This document shows, piece by piece, positions 27,510-37,026 of a stretch of 64,000 nt of DNA (position 1 is the first letter of the stretch; each line of letters opens with the position of its first letter). Source of the DNA: Deltaproteobacteria bacterium (lineage in GTDB: Bacteria; Desulfobacterota; Binatia; UBA9968); the NCBI GenBank assembly GCA_016874755.1, contig VGTH01000014.1, positions 1-64,000 of the forward strand. The letters are read 5' to 3'. Below the pieces are notes generated by a model. That model did no database searches. It was not told the origin of the DNA and saw only the letters and a program-made list of their open reading frames with translations. Position numbers and translations under genes: made by a program.

Positions 27510-28352
27510 TGTTACCTTGCCTTCCAGGCTCTGAGGGGCAGTCGCGGCTATCTCATCGAAGAACGGGCTGTGTCCTATGCGCCCTCTGCGAGCGCATATG
27601 TCACGCTACTCGGTAGACAAAAGCGTATGAGCAACCAAATCTTGGCTTTGGGTAATCCGGACCTCGGTACTGCTAACCTCGATTTACCGGGTGCGCAGCA
27701 CGAAGTAGAGGAAATCAAAGTGCAATTTCCGACCGCCGAAGTTTACGTGCGGCAGCAGGCAACCAGGCAGCGACTTTTACAATCAGCCGCTAATAAAGAC
27801 ATTATCCACTTGGCAACACACGCGAAAGTTGACGAGCTTGACCCACTTTATTCAGTGATTCATTTAGCGTCGACGGAAAAAGGTTCAGGCGATTTGGCCG
27901 CACACGAAGTCTATCGCATGGCTTTGACGGAAAATTCTTTAACTTTGCTTAGTGCGTGTGACACCGGGCTTGGTCAAATCTCTAAGGGCGATGAACTTTG
28001 GGGTTTTACCCGGGCTTTTTTAAGCGCCGGTAGCTCTTCACTACTGGTATCCTTGTGGCGGGTGGATGATGCAGCAACCGCTCACTTGATGCGCAACTTT
28101 TACAAAAATCTAAAAACCATGACGAAAGTGGAAGCCCTACGAGAGGCGCAGCTAAGTTTAATCCGCGGCGAAGGCCGCAGCGACCTACTCGCCCGCCGCG
28201 GTGTCGGTGGAATTGGCAAATTGGGAGAAAGTCCCAGCTCTCTGGGCAGTCCTGCTTCAGAGGGCGACCGGGCTGTCGCCCCTACACAACCCCTCGCTAC
28301 CTCGCATCCATATTTCTGGGCGCCATTCATACTAGTGGGGGATGGGCAATAA
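27510..28352 (+). pseudogene. CHAT-domain protease fragment, 5'-truncated
   Basis: A CHAT (caspase HetF-associated with TPRs) domain without its N-terminal TPR region. The frame opens directly after a TAA at 27507 with YLAFQALRGSRGYLIEERAV, the beginning of the CHAT fold, and continues without an ATG at a sensible position. The catalytic His is in IIHLATHAKVDE and the Cys in TLLSACDTGLG, so the protease core looks intact. The tail carries FYKNLKTMTKVEALREAQL and IRGEGRSDLLARRGVGGIG, then SHPYFWAPFILVGDG. An in-frame insertion in the tail has simple-sequence character. It is a close paralogue of the next gene and probably represents a truncated duplicate. Confidence 0.78.
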
Positions 28353-28382
28353 CCTGGTCATCACACCTAAGTGGTAAAAACA

Positions 28383-30557
28383 ATGTTGCGTTCCTCTGTA
28401 AACGCTCGAACATTCTTGCATTACTTCCCGATCAAAAGCGCATTCATCGGTCTGATTCTGCTGCTATCGGTATCTGGTTGTTCGCTCGAAAAAGTTGACA
28501 TCACGTCCACCGCGCGCAGAATGCCGGCTGAGATTTCTGAGGCACGAGAGTATCGTGGTAGAGGACTTGAACTCTTACGGGAGGGAGCGATTAGTGAGGG
28601 AGTCGAGCAGCTGACTTTTGCTGTGCAAGCGTTGGAATGGGCAATTGCAAAGTTTCGAATGAGGGGAGGAGCGCGACTGGCTGAACGCGCGGAATATCAT
28701 TTGGCACTGACTCTTACATCACTTGGTTCGGCGTACAGAATGGCTGGACATCCAACAGCGGCCATCATGGCTTACGAGAGGGCTGCAGCCTAATCTCGAG
28801 AAGGGGCTGGCATGTCGAGATTGAAGCAAATCTGCATAGTGAATTGCGCCGACTTTATGCGGACCGAAAAGAGATCGCTCGTGCTGTGAGACATCTGGAA
28901 AAAGCGCTCTCACTAGCTGAAAAGCAGGGGCGCGTATCTCTTTCTTCTGCGATCAGTAGTGTCATCGGGCGTTTGTATTTTCAACAGCAGAGGATCGGTG
29001 ACGCCGCACAATATTATGAAAAATCAATTCAAGACATCGAATCATTTCGTGGCCTCATTGACAACGAAAACCGGAGGCAGGCTTACTTCGAAGAGGGGCT
29101 CGGCGCGTACATTGGAATGATTCAATTACGTCACGCCGAAGACAGGTTTACTGACGCTTTCAATTACAACGAGCGCTCTCGCTCGCGAGTATTCCTGGAC
29201 CTTTTGGGAACCAGGGTTCGGTTATCGAAAGAGAAGGCCGACTTGGCTGATGAGGAGCGCAGGTTGCAGCGGCTAGTTGCCGAAATGAAGGCCCAAGTCG
29301 ATGTTGAAGGAGGGACGACGCTGGTATCCATAGAGGCAAAGCGTAGCCTTTCCGCTGCCGAGCGCACCTACCGCTCGTTCTTAACGAGAGTTCGTGAAAG
29401 AGATAGAGAACAGGCTTCGTTAAGAACTGTTGAACCACTGACAGCAAGCCAAGTACAAAAACTTCTCGATCCGGGCCAGACATTGGTGGAATACTTTACA
29501 ACCGAGTCCGAGGTCTTTGTCTGGGTGGTCGAACGGAAGTTTCTTAGCTCGCGTCGATTGGCTTTGCGAAAAAGCGATCTGCTCAAGCAGATAAAGTTAC
29601 TTCGGGAACAGATATCAAACATCGGTGGGTTGGAAACCTGAAAGAAGCCTCAACTGTTCTATACAGACAACTCATCCAGCCGATCATTTCGGAGATCGGC
29701 GGCAAGGAACTCATCATCGTACCGCACGACGTGCTGCATTACTTACCGTTCCAGGCGTTGATTGATCCTAAAGGAAAATTTCTCACCGAGATATACCCCA
29801 TCTCATATCTATCCAGCGCCAGCTTGCTGCAATTCACAAAAGAAAAGCGAAAGGCACATGGAGAAAAAGCCCTAGCTTTTGGCAATCCGGATTTAGACGA
29901 TCCTGAAAAAGATTTAGCTTATGCAGAGCTCGAAGCACAGGAACACAGGAACTTAAGGCGCTCTATCCCGAATCCAACGTGTTCGTACGAAAAAATGCAA
30001 CGGAGGAAAAGAGCAAGACTCTTTCGCCCAACCACGACATCATTCACTTCGCAACACACGCGCAACTGAACGAAAACGATCCGCTTTCATCCGCGGTGCT
30101 GTTGGCGAAGGACGGAAAAGAAGACGGCAGGTTAGAAGTGAGAGAGATCTTTGGCATGGATCTTAAAGCCAATCTGGTTGTTCGCAGCGGCTGTGAAACC
30201 GGCTTGGGAAAGCTGTCTACTGGCGACGAGCTTGTCGGGCTCACCAGAGCATTCATTTACGCCGGTACACCGTCCGTAGTGGCGAGTCTTTGGAAAGTGG
30301 ACGACGCATCGACCGCACAGTTGATAGGGAACTTCTATAAGAACCTCAAATCGATGACGAAAGTCGAGGCGCTGCGGCAAGCGCAGCTCCAACTAATTCG
30401 CGGCGAAGGCCGCAGCGAGCTACTCGCCCGCCGCGGCGTGGGCGGTGTCGGCAAACTCGGCGAGACTCCCAGCGTCACGCTGTCTAAGCCCGACGCTGTT
30501 TCCACATCTCATCCGTACTTCTGGGCTCCTTTTATTTTGGTGGGGGACGGAAAGTGA
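28383..30557 (+). pseudogene. TPR-CHAT lipoprotein, frameshifted
   Basis: One gene in at least four frame segments. It starts at 28383 with a lipoprotein signal (FIGLILLLSVSGC), then TPR-like helices (GAISEGVEQLTFAVQALEWA; then AVRHLEKALSLAEKQGRV and AQYYEKSIQDIESF), a coiled linker, and a CHAT domain (VLHYLPFQALIDPKGKF, HFATHAQLNENDP with His, RSGCETGLG with Cys). Breaks lie near 28790-28830, near 29625-29641, and at 29936-29951 where an 8-base tandem duplication shifts the frame. The tail matches its upstream neighbour. CHAT-TPR proteins act as regulated proteases in cell-death or defence systems. This copy is probably inactive unless the breaks are sequence errors. Confidence 0.8.
29936..29951 (+). 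repeat. 8-base tandem duplication causing a frameshift
   Basis: CACAGGAA occurs twice in a row (29936-29943 and 29944-29951). Removing one copy restores the reading from YAELEAQELKALYPESNVFV into the active-site segment. This is a mutation type more typical of replication slippage than of base-calling error. Confidence 0.75.
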
Positions 30558-30600
30558 AAAAAGGATATGGGTTATCTTTGGAAATTTACGCGGCTGATGT

Positions 30601-30945
30601 ATGTTGGATTTTTACGGTGAAGAAGGTAGAAAAACCGCGACATTGAGAGTTATTGAATATGAACGACAACTAGACATCGACGCGCGAATGCGTGCTCGAT
30701 ACCGCGTTGCGCGGGGGCGGGTGACCAGGTTTATCGTGCAGCTCGAGGTTCTTGTGGAGAGTAAATGGCGCCCTGTGGTTCGCTACGACACCTCGCATCG
30801 ATTTGCCCACAGAGATCTGTATCGCAAACATGGCAGGCCCGTTAAAAGCGATCTCAAAATGAGTTTTGAGGAAGCTCTTACCTACGCACTTGATGATCTG
30901 CGCGAGAACTGGGAAATTCATAAGAGTGAATTTCTAGGAGAGTGA
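30601..30945 (+). CDS. Small conserved protein, DUF7718-like
   Basis: Up to 114 residues; the true start may be an internal codon because no ribosome site is clear. The recognisable core is FIVQLEVLVESKWRPVVRYD, TSHRFAHRDLYRKHG, and EEALTYALDDLRENWEIH. I associate this with the DUF7718 family from memory, with moderate confidence. It ends a few bases before the DUF5647-like gene (spacing 2 bases). Such compact two-gene pairs look like toxin-antitoxin modules, but no activity is known to me for them. Confidence 0.6.
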   Translation: MLDFYGEEGRKTATLRVIEYERQLDIDARMRARYRVARGRVTRFIVQLEVLVESKWRPVVRYDTSHRFAHRDLYRKHGRPVKSDLKMSFEEALTYALDDLRENWEIHKSEFLGE

Positions 30946-30947
30946 GT

Positions 30948-31217
30948 ATGCCGAAGAATTTTACAAAACTGAATGCTGAATTGGGATCAGAGTTTGACCG
31001 GTATGTTGCTGAGAACCCTGCCTGGGCACAAAAATATATCCCGCCGAAAGCTAAGGTTGCTATACAAATCGAAGGGAATGCGCCATTTAATAACTGGAGC
31101 CGCCAGCTTGCTGAGCGTACCCGAGGCACGAATCAACCGGTGGTTTTTGTCTGTATCAAAAAGCTCGCTCCCGTACGATCGCGGATCATCAAAGCAACCG
31201 TTCTCAGGGCAGCTTGA
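30948..31217 (+). CDS. Small conserved protein, DUF5647-like
   Basis: An 89-residue protein. The ATG at 30948 has AGGAG seven bases upstream; an in-frame GTG at 30942 is the alternative. Features are the opening FTKLNAELGSEFDRYVAENP, then IPPKAKVAIQIEGNAPFNNW and ending QPVVFVCIKKLAPVRSRI. This matches my memory of DUF5647, common beside small nucleotide-rich accessory genes. It sits two bases after the DUF7718-like gene. No enzymatic motif is visible. Confidence 0.6.
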   Translation: MPKNFTKLNAELGSEFDRYVAENPAWAQKYIPPKAKVAIQIEGNAPFNNWSRQLAERTRGTNQPVVFVCIKKLAPVRSRIIKATVLRAA

Positions 31218-31352
31218 ACTTTTTCGCCGAAGACTGTTACGGGTTGACTCCATAATCGCGGCATATGGATCGACTTCTTCGCCACGGCGCTGCCGCTCGG
31301 TCTCTCACTGGTTGGCCTGCTACTGAAACAAATAGCTTCGCTCAGGGAAAGA

Positions 31353-32450
31353 TTAGTCGTTGGCCGCGGCCGCCTGTTCGGCTTTTTTCTCAGCGGCGAA
31401 CTTTTCCACTTCTTCCATCAGCGCATCGACGATCTGCGCTTCGGGCACTTTGCGGATCACTTCGCCCTTCTTGAAGATCAAGCCGATGCCTTTGCCGCCG
31501 GCGACACCTAGATCGGCAGCGCGCGCTTCGCCCGGGCCGTTGACCTCACAGCCCATGACGGCGACGTGCAGATTTAAATTGTTGTAGGGCAGCATGCGCT
31601 CTTCGACCTTTTTGGCCAAGCCGACCAGATCGACGTCGGCTCGGCCGCAGGACGGACAGGCGACAAACGTCAGACCTTCTTTCTTGAGCCCCAACGCTTT
31701 GAGAATTTCGTTGCCCACCCGGATCTCTTCCACCGGATCGGCGGCCAGCGAGACGCGGATAGTGTCGCCGATGCCTTCGGCCAGCAGGGTGCCAAGACCC
31801 ACCGCCGATTTGATGGTGCCCACGGTCGGCGTGCCGGCCTCGGTCACACCGAGGTGAAACGCATAGTCCACTTGATCGGCCAGCATGCGATAGGCTTCTA
31901 TCATCATCAACGGGTCGGAGGCTTTGAGCGAAATCTTAATTTCGTTGTAGCCGACGTCTTCGAGAATGCGAATATGGCGCAGGCCGCTTTCGACCATACC
32001 CTGGGCGGTTGGGCCGTTGTATTTTTGCAGCAAGTCTTTTTCCAAGGAGCCGGCGTTGACGCCGATGCGGATCGGAATCTTGCGCTCGGAGGCGGCCCGG
32101 GTCACTTCTTCGACGTATTTGCGCGCGCCGATGTTGCCCGGGTTCAAGCGCAAGCCGTCAACGCCCTGCTCGATGGCGATCAGTGCCAGCTTGTAATTAA
32201 AGTGGATGTCCGCCACCAGCGGGATGCGAATGCGTTTTTTGATCTCGCCCAATTGCTCCGCCGCTTCACGCACCGGCACGGCGCAGCGGACGATCTCGCA
32301 GCCGGCCGCTTCCAAGGACCAAATCTGCTGCACGGTAGCCTTGACGTCGCGCGTATCGGTCTTGGTCATCGACTGCACCGTGATCGGCGCGTCGCCGCCA
32401 ACCTTGACCTTGCCAAGCTGGATCTGCCGAGTCCTACGTCTTTGAATCAT
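31353..32450 (-). CDS. ispG: 4-hydroxy-3-methylbut-2-en-1-yl diphosphate synthase (IspG/GcpE)
   Basis: A 365-residue two-domain IspG of the bacterial type, the penultimate enzyme of the MEP isoprenoid pathway, converting MEcPP to HMBPP. The TIM barrel carries VQSMTKTDTRDV, DIHFNYKLAL and LRLNPGNIG. The C-terminal domain carries the 4Fe-4S ligands: two Cys in CPSCGR and one in MGCEVNGPGEA. Length is normal. It is the last minus-strand gene of the conserved block, separated from jag by an inverted repeat, so it may have its own promoter. Confidence 0.97.
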   Translation of the reverse strand: MIQRRRTRQIQLGKVKVGGDAPITVQSMTKTDTRDVKATVQQIWSLEAAGCEIVRCAVPVREAAEQLGEIKKRIRIPLVADIHFNYKLALIAIEQGVDGLRLNPGNIGARKYVEEVTRAASERKIPIRIGVNAGSLEKDLLQKYNGPTAQGMVESGLRHIRILEDVGYNEIKISLKASDPLMMIEAYRMLADQVDYAFHLGVTEAGTPTVGTIKSAVGLGTLLAEGIGDTIRVSLAADPVEEIRVGNEILKALGLKKEGLTFVACPSCGRADVDLVGLAKKVEERMLPYNNLNLHVAVMGCEVNGPGEARAADLGVAGGKGIGLIFKKGEVIRKVPEAQIVDALMEEVEKFAAEKKAEQAAAAND

Positions 32451-32510
32451 GATTAATGGTAATGATAGAGGAGGGGTTGCGTGGGGTCAACGGGCGCGCG
32501 CTTCGCACTG

Positions 32511-32618
32511 CGGTTTCGAGTTCCGTGTTTCGGGTTGATCGAAATTACTGCCTAGTGATTGGCTGAGTCTCTCGCGCCGGTTCCGTAAACGTGAAACTCG
32601 AAACCCGGAACCCGAAAC
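32511..32618. repeat. Intergenic inverted repeat, CGAAACC-word type
   Basis: The left arm CGGTTTCGAGTTCCGTGTTT with CGGGTT (32511-32536) is complementary to the right arm GTGAAACTCGAAACCCGGAA with CCCGAAAC (32591-32618). Repeated words are GAAAC and CCGGAAC. It lies between jag and ispG. Confidence 0.65.
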
Positions 32619-32636
32619 AACCAGCGCTGAGCACGG

Positions 32637-33440
32637 TCATTTCGCCGCTTTGTGACCCTGCTTGTCTGCGATAGTCGGCGCCGGCGCGGGTTCGTCTTTC
32701 GTTCGGCGGTCGCCCTCGGGAATGATCAACAAGCGGCGATAGGAACCCTGCCCCAAGCTCTTGGTCGTCAACCAGGGATCGTCCTGCAGCGCCGCGTGAA
32801 TCACGCGCCGGTCGGCGGCGCTGAGCGCATCGACGCTGACGGTTTTGCGCTGCCGTTTGGCTTTTTCGCCGAGCCGCAGCGCCATATCTTCCAAAGTCGC
32901 GCGGCGCCGCTGGCGATAATTCTCGATGTCGATGACCAGGTGCGGAATTTCGGGGCTCGGTTTCTCGCTGGCGATGCGGCTCACGAGATATTGCAGCGCT
33001 TCCAGGGTTTGCCCTTTGCGGCCGATCAACAGGCCGCTGCTCTCTGTGCGGATTTCCAAAATGGTCTCGCCCTGTTTTTCGTTGCGCAAAGTTTCCACCG
33101 ACGCCTGCAAGCCCATGAGGCTCAAAATATCGACCAGCACGGTTTTGGCTCTTGCCGTGATTGCATCGAGGTCCACTACCGGCGCCAAGTCCACCGGTGT
33201 GGCTGCCGTTTCCGATCGCAAAGGCGGCGGTGCTTTGACCTCGGCGGCTGGGCTTTCCACTGCGGCTGGCTTGCGCAACGCCGCGCGCACCCGCGCCTTT
33301 TGTGCGCCAAAACCAAGAATGCCTTTTTTTCCTTCGGATAAAACCTCGACGGTGATCTTGTCGCGCGCTACGCCCAACTGTTTCAGCGCGTTCTCGATGG
33401 CTTGATCGATTGTGTCGCCCTCGGTTTCCACAAAATCCAT
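32637..33440 (-). CDS. jag: Jag/KhpB RNA-binding protein (Jag-N, KH, R3H)
   Basis: A 267-residue protein. The start at 33440 (MDFVETEGDTIDQAIENALK) is preferred over an upstream in-frame codon because it matches the Jag N-terminal domain. The Jag-N module has the motif EGKKGILGFGAQKARV. A KH domain follows with SGLLIGRKGQTLEALQYL, then an R3H domain with RRRATLEDMALRLGEKA and ERRVI-like ADRRVIHAALQDD. It binds RNA and influences cell division or envelope functions. It lies 19 bases after yidC, the usual arrangement. Confidence 0.95.
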   Translation of the reverse strand: MDFVETEGDTIDQAIENALKQLGVARDKITVEVLSEGKKGILGFGAQKARVRAALRKPAAVESPAAEVKAPPPLRSETAATPVDLAPVVDLDAITARAKTVLVDILSLMGLQASVETLRNEKQGETILEIRTESSGLLIGRKGQTLEALQYLVSRIASEKPSPEIPHLVIDIENYRQRRRATLEDMALRLGEKAKRQRKTVSVDALSAADRRVIHAALQDDPWLTTKSLGQGSYRRLLIIPEGDRRTKDEPAPAPTIADKQGHKAAK

Positions 33441-33459
33441 GACGGTTAGCCTCTCCTGC

Positions 33460-35079
33460 CTAGCGATCGCTGCGGTTGATCCAATACTGTTGGGCAATCG
33501 AGAGTAAATTATTGATCAGCCAGTAAACGGTCAAGCCCGCGGGAAACGATACAAACATGAAAGTAAACATGACCGGCATCAATAGCATCAGCTTGCGCTG
33601 GTTGGGATCGCCGATGCTCGGTGTCATCCACTGTTGGAGAAACATACTCGCGCCCATCAGCAGGGTCAAAACCGGGATGCCAAGTTGCCAACCGCCGAGC
33701 ATGAAGGGCAACGATTCCCAATCGGGACGAGATAGATCCTTGACCCACATGAACGGCGCGTGGCGCAGCTCGATGGGCGTGCTGAGCGCATTGTAAAGCC
33801 CGATGAACACGGGGAATTGCAGCACCATGGGCAGACAGCCGCCCAGCGGATTGACGCCGTTGCGCTTGTAGAGCTCCATGATCTCTTTGTTGAGCTTCTC
33901 TTTGTCGTTGGCGAATTTTTCCTTGAGCTTTTCCATCTGCGGCCCGAGCTTTTGCATCTGCTTCATGGATGTGAAGCTCTTGTGCGTCAGCGGCCACATC
34001 AGCAGTTTAATGACCACTGTGAGCAGAATAATGTCGATGCCATAGCTGCCGGTAAACCGGTGAAAAAAGTGCAGGGCGTAGAGAAACGGGATCGACACGA
34101 AGCCGAAATAGCCGAAGTCGATGGAGCGCTCCAGCTGATTGCCCACGGCCTTTAGCACGTCGAGTTCTTTAGGGCCGACATAAAGCGTGTAGCGATCGCT
34201 GCTCTTGTTGCTCGACACGCCGACGGTGAGCGCCGCATCGGCGGGATGGATTGAAACTTTGTGTCCCGCGCCATTCTGCGGCACCAGGGCAAAGAAAAAA
34301 TAGGTATGACCGAAGCCCGCCCACGAGACGTCGCCGCTAAATTCTTGGCCATTGACCGCCTCGGCGGCGGTCTGTCGCTTGATCTTATTGTCGACCAGCG
34401 CAATCACGCCTTCGAAGGGCGCGTCGGGATTGGGCACGGGGTGATCCTTCTTATCGGTCAGCACGATCTCAGGCGCCGGCGCGTTTCCTTCTGCCACGTT
34501 GACCGCCACGTCCATTTGGATCGGGTAGGTCGCGCCGGAGAAGGTAAAAGACTTCGTGATCGCTGCGCCTTTGGGAGTCTCTGCTTGAAACGTCAATGTG
34601 CCCTTAGCCGCGCCCGTGAGTTTCAGATCGCCGCCTTGGACATTGTAAACCAGATTGGTGTCCTCGAAGGGCACGCCGGTCTGCCAGCGCACGCCAAGCG
34701 GCAGCGGCACGCCGGGAGCTACCGTGACCATCTCAAATGGCCCGCTTTTTTCATTCGCCTCGCGGCGATATTTTTTGAACTTGAAGCTCTTGAGCCGCGC
34801 CCCGACATTGGTGAAGACCGCCACATACTCGTCGGTCTCGACCGTTATCTCTTTGGCCGCAACGTTGGTCGCTGGCGCGGCTGACGTGGCCGCGCTGGCC
34901 GCCGGCGCCACCGGAGCGCCGGGCGTTGCGGAGGTTGGCGCCTGTGGCGCCGCTTCCTGTTTCTGTTCGGGTGCGGTAACCGGTGCGGTTTGTGGCCCGT
35001 AGTAGCGGGTAATCCACTCTTGATAGGCCACTAGCACGAGGATGCACAGGGCGATTCCGATGATTCCACGTTTATCCAT
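33460..35079 (-). CDS. yidC: Membrane protein insertase YidC
   Basis: A 539-residue Gram-negative-type YidC. An N-terminal membrane anchor (GIIGIALCILVLVAYQEW) is followed by a Pro/Ala-rich linker, a large periplasmic P1 domain (about residues 75-345), and the conserved core. The core contains TGSYGIDIILLTVVIKLLMW with PLTHKSFTSMKQMQKL, and GGCLPMVLQFPVFIGLYNAL. It inserts inner-membrane proteins alone or with SecYEG. It sits between yidD and jag in the conserved rpmH cluster. Confidence 0.97.
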   Translation of the reverse strand: MDKRGIIGIALCILVLVAYQEWITRYYGPQTAPVTAPEQKQEAAPQAPTSATPGAPVAPAASAATSAAPATNVAAKEITVETDEYVAVFTNVGARLKSFKFKKYRREANEKSGPFEMVTVAPGVPLPLGVRWQTGVPFEDTNLVYNVQGGDLKLTGAAKGTLTFQAETPKGAAITKSFTFSGATYPIQMDVAVNVAEGNAPAPEIVLTDKKDHPVPNPDAPFEGVIALVDNKIKRQTAAEAVNGQEFSGDVSWAGFGHTYFFFALVPQNGAGHKVSIHPADAALTVGVSSNKSSDRYTLYVGPKELDVLKAVGNQLERSIDFGYFGFVSIPFLYALHFFHRFTGSYGIDIILLTVVIKLLMWPLTHKSFTSMKQMQKLGPQMEKLKEKFANDKEKLNKEIMELYKRNGVNPLGGCLPMVLQFPVFIGLYNALSTPIELRHAPFMWVKDLSRPDWESLPFMLGGWQLGIPVLTLLMGASMFLQQWMTPSIGDPNQRKLMLLMPVMFTFMFVSFPAGLTVYWLINNLLSIAQQYWINRSDR

Positions 35080-35140
35080 TTATCAGTCTTTTCTAAATTC
35101 TCGCCTCTTGAACGCCGATTCTTGTTGTCGGTCGATGCCT

Positions 35141-35368
35141 CTATGTTCTGCTTACCGGGTCATAGCCGCCGGCGCTCCAAGGATGGCATCGGCCAAGCCG
35201 CCGTGCGCCGAGCCAAGCGCCGCGCGCCAAACCGTGTCTTTCAATCGCTTCTGCGGCATAGACCGAGCAGCTTGGATAGAAGCGGCAGGCTCGCGGTAGA
35301 AACGGCGACAGGACGCGATGGTAAAACTTGAGAATGAGGATGGCGGCTGCGCAGGCGCTGCGAATCAC
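35141..35368 (-). CDS. yidD: Membrane protein insertion efficiency factor YidD
   Basis: A 75-residue YidD. Hallmarks are [20 protein letters not shown] with SVYAAEAI, then [15 protein letters not shown]. It starts with GTG, overlapping the rnpA stop in GTGA, so the two are translationally coupled. It is a membrane-associated helper of YidC-dependent insertion. Confidence 0.95.
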   Translation of the reverse strand: MIRSACAAAILILKFYHRVLSPFLPRACRFYPSCSVYAAEAIERHGLARGAWLGARRLGRCHPWSAGGYDPVSRT

Positions 35369-35730
35369 GATTTACGATCACTCCAACAATGGGCCAAGCC
35401 CCTTTTTAGCTCAGCTCCGACCTCGACGAAGGCCAAACCCTTGGCGCTCGATCGTGCGATCACCAGAATGTCTGTCCCCGCAAGAATCTCATGCTGGTGG
35501 CGCCGAAAATTTTCCCGGACCAGCCTTTTGATCCGGTTTCTTGCAACAGCATTACCAACTTTGCTGCTCACCGTAACGCCCAACCGCCTCTGATCCCCTG
35601 CAATTTTCTTGCTGATCACGACGAAATGGGCACTGTGAACTTTTTTGCCGATGCGTGACAGGCTCAAAAATTCACGGCGTTTTCTCAGGCGGGCGGTCTT
35701 GGGAAACTGTTCGTGGGCTGGCGGCGCCAT
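35365..35730 (-). CDS. rnpA: Ribonuclease P protein component
   Basis: A 121-residue RnpA. The signature is [20 protein letters not shown] followed by VRENFRRH, the basic RNR motif that contacts the RNA subunit. It helps mature the 5' ends of tRNAs. It begins nine bases after the rpmH stop. Length is typical. Confidence 0.95.
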   Translation of the reverse strand: MAPPAHEQFPKTARLRKRREFLSLSRIGKKVHSAHFVVISKKIAGDQRRLGVTVSSKVGNAVARNRIKRLVRENFRRHQHEILAGTDILVIARSSAKGLAFVEVGAELKRGLAHCWSDRKS

Positions 35731-35739
35731 GGCCGAGTC

Positions 35740-35901
35740 TTAGGTGCGTGCGCGCTTCGGTGGTACGCTCACCGTCAGTTTTTTTCGGCCTTTGGCACGG
35801 CGTCGTTTCAATACTTTGCGGCCACCCGGGGTTTCCATGCGCGCGAGAAAGCCGTGGGTTCTTTTCCTTCTAATGTTGCTGGGCTGATAAGTCCGTTTCA
35901 T
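35740..35901 (-). CDS. rpmH: 50S ribosomal protein L34
   Basis: A 53-residue L34: [20 protein letters not shown], then [20 protein letters not shown], with a short C-terminal extension [13 protein letters not shown] beyond the usual 44-46 residues. GGAG lies upstream of the ATG at 35901. It heads the rpmH-rnpA-yidD-yidC-jag operon. Confidence 0.95.
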   Translation of the reverse strand: MKRTYQPSNIRRKRTHGFLARMETPGGRKVLKRRRAKGRKKLTVSVPPKRART

Positions 35902-35937
35902 AAAAACTCCCTGATCTGTTTCAACAGCGAAAGACCA

Positions 35938-35966
35938 TTTGAATCATACCGACTTGGTGAAGTCAA
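35938..35966 (-). promoter_or_regulatory. Candidate promoter for the rpmH operon
   Basis: On the minus strand TTGACT (35961-35966) is followed after 17 bases by TTCAAA (35938-35943), with TATGAT just upstream at 35943-35948 as an alternative -10 at poor spacing. It lies 37 bases before the rpmH start. Confidence 0.4.
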
Positions 35967-35967
35967 T

Positions 35968-36975
35968 TTAAGCTATTTCCGGCTTTAACGAGCGCTGCAT
36001 CAAGTCGCGCACCGCCGCCGCCGGCGTCTTCCCTTGATAGAGCACCGCGTGCATCTGCTCGACAATCGGCATATCGACGCCTAACCGGCGCGCCAGCTGG
36101 TGCACCAGTTGGGTATTGCGCACCCCTTCGGCAACCATGCGCGTGCCGCCGATGATGTCTTGCAGACTGTTCCCTTGAGCGATTTGCAAACCGAAGCGGC
36201 GATTACGGCTTAGATCGCCGGCACAAGTAAGAATCAAGTCGCCTAGCCCCGGCAATCCCGCCAAAGTCATCGGCTCAGCGCCCATGCGCACCGCCAGTCT
36301 TGTCATTTCTGCCAAACCACGGGTGATCAAAGCGGCGCGCGCGTTCTGTCCGAGCCCCAAGCCGTCGCTGACGCCAGCGGCTATGGCGATGACGTTTTTG
36401 ATCACGCCGCCCATCTGCACTCCAACGATATCAGCGGAGGTGTACACCCGCAGGCTCTCGGTATTGAGCATTTCCTGTGCGCGCGCCGCTACCGCTTCCG
36501 CACTGGCAGCCACTGTCACCGCGGCGGGAAGTTTCTTGGCGACCTCCAACGCGAATGTTGGGCCAGACAAAAATGCCAGGCTACTTTTCCGCTCTGGACC
36601 AAAAATCTCGCCCAGCATCTCGCCCATGGTCTTGAGCGTTTGCTCCTCCAGCCCTTTGGTGCCGCAAAGCACGATGGCTTGCTGGCCGATGCTTGCGGCC
36701 GCTTCTGACATGACGCTGCGCGCCGCGTGGGATGGCACGGCGCAAATCACCAACTCTTTGTCGGCGACCACCTGCGCCAGCGAGCGAGAAATTTCAATGT
36801 TGGATGCTAACGGAATCCCCGGAAGGTAGGTCAAGCTCTCGCGCTGCTCGGTGAGCTCACGGAAGTTCTCCGTGCCGTGGCACCAAAGCGCTACGGAGTC
36901 ACGCTTGTCGGCAAGCACGGTCGCCAGCGCGATGCCCCACCCGCCGGCGCCCACCACTGCGATTCCCTTTGCCAT
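35968..36975 (-). CDS. gpsA: Glycerol-3-phosphate dehydrogenase [NAD(P)+]
   Basis: A 335-residue GpsA, which reduces dihydroxyacetone phosphate to sn-glycerol 3-phosphate for phospholipid synthesis. The Rossmann loop GAGGWGIALA lies at residues 9-18. The catalytic domain shows GVIKNVIAIAAGVSDGLGLG with the active-site Lys, then NARAALITRGLAEM and GLPGLGDLILTC. Length is normal. It lies between gyrA and rpmH on the same strand, with 51 bases to gyrA. Confidence 0.97.
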   Translation of the reverse strand: MAKGIAVVGAGGWGIALATVLADKRDSVALWCHGTENFRELTEQRESLTYLPGIPLASNIEISRSLAQVVADKELVICAVPSHAARSVMSEAAASIGQQAIVLCGTKGLEEQTLKTMGEMLGEIFGPERKSSLAFLSGPTFALEVAKKLPAAVTVAASAEAVAARAQEMLNTESLRVYTSADIVGVQMGGVIKNVIAIAAGVSDGLGLGQNARAALITRGLAEMTRLAVRMGAEPMTLAGLPGLGDLILTCAGDLSRNRRFGLQIAQGNSLQDIIGGTRMVAEGVRNTQLVHQLARRLGVDMPIVEQMHAVLYQGKTPAAAVRDLMQRSLKPEIA

Positions 36976-37026
36976 GATGTCTAGTTGCCTGCAACAAGTA
37001 GTGTAAGTCCGCCTTACGAGAACAGG

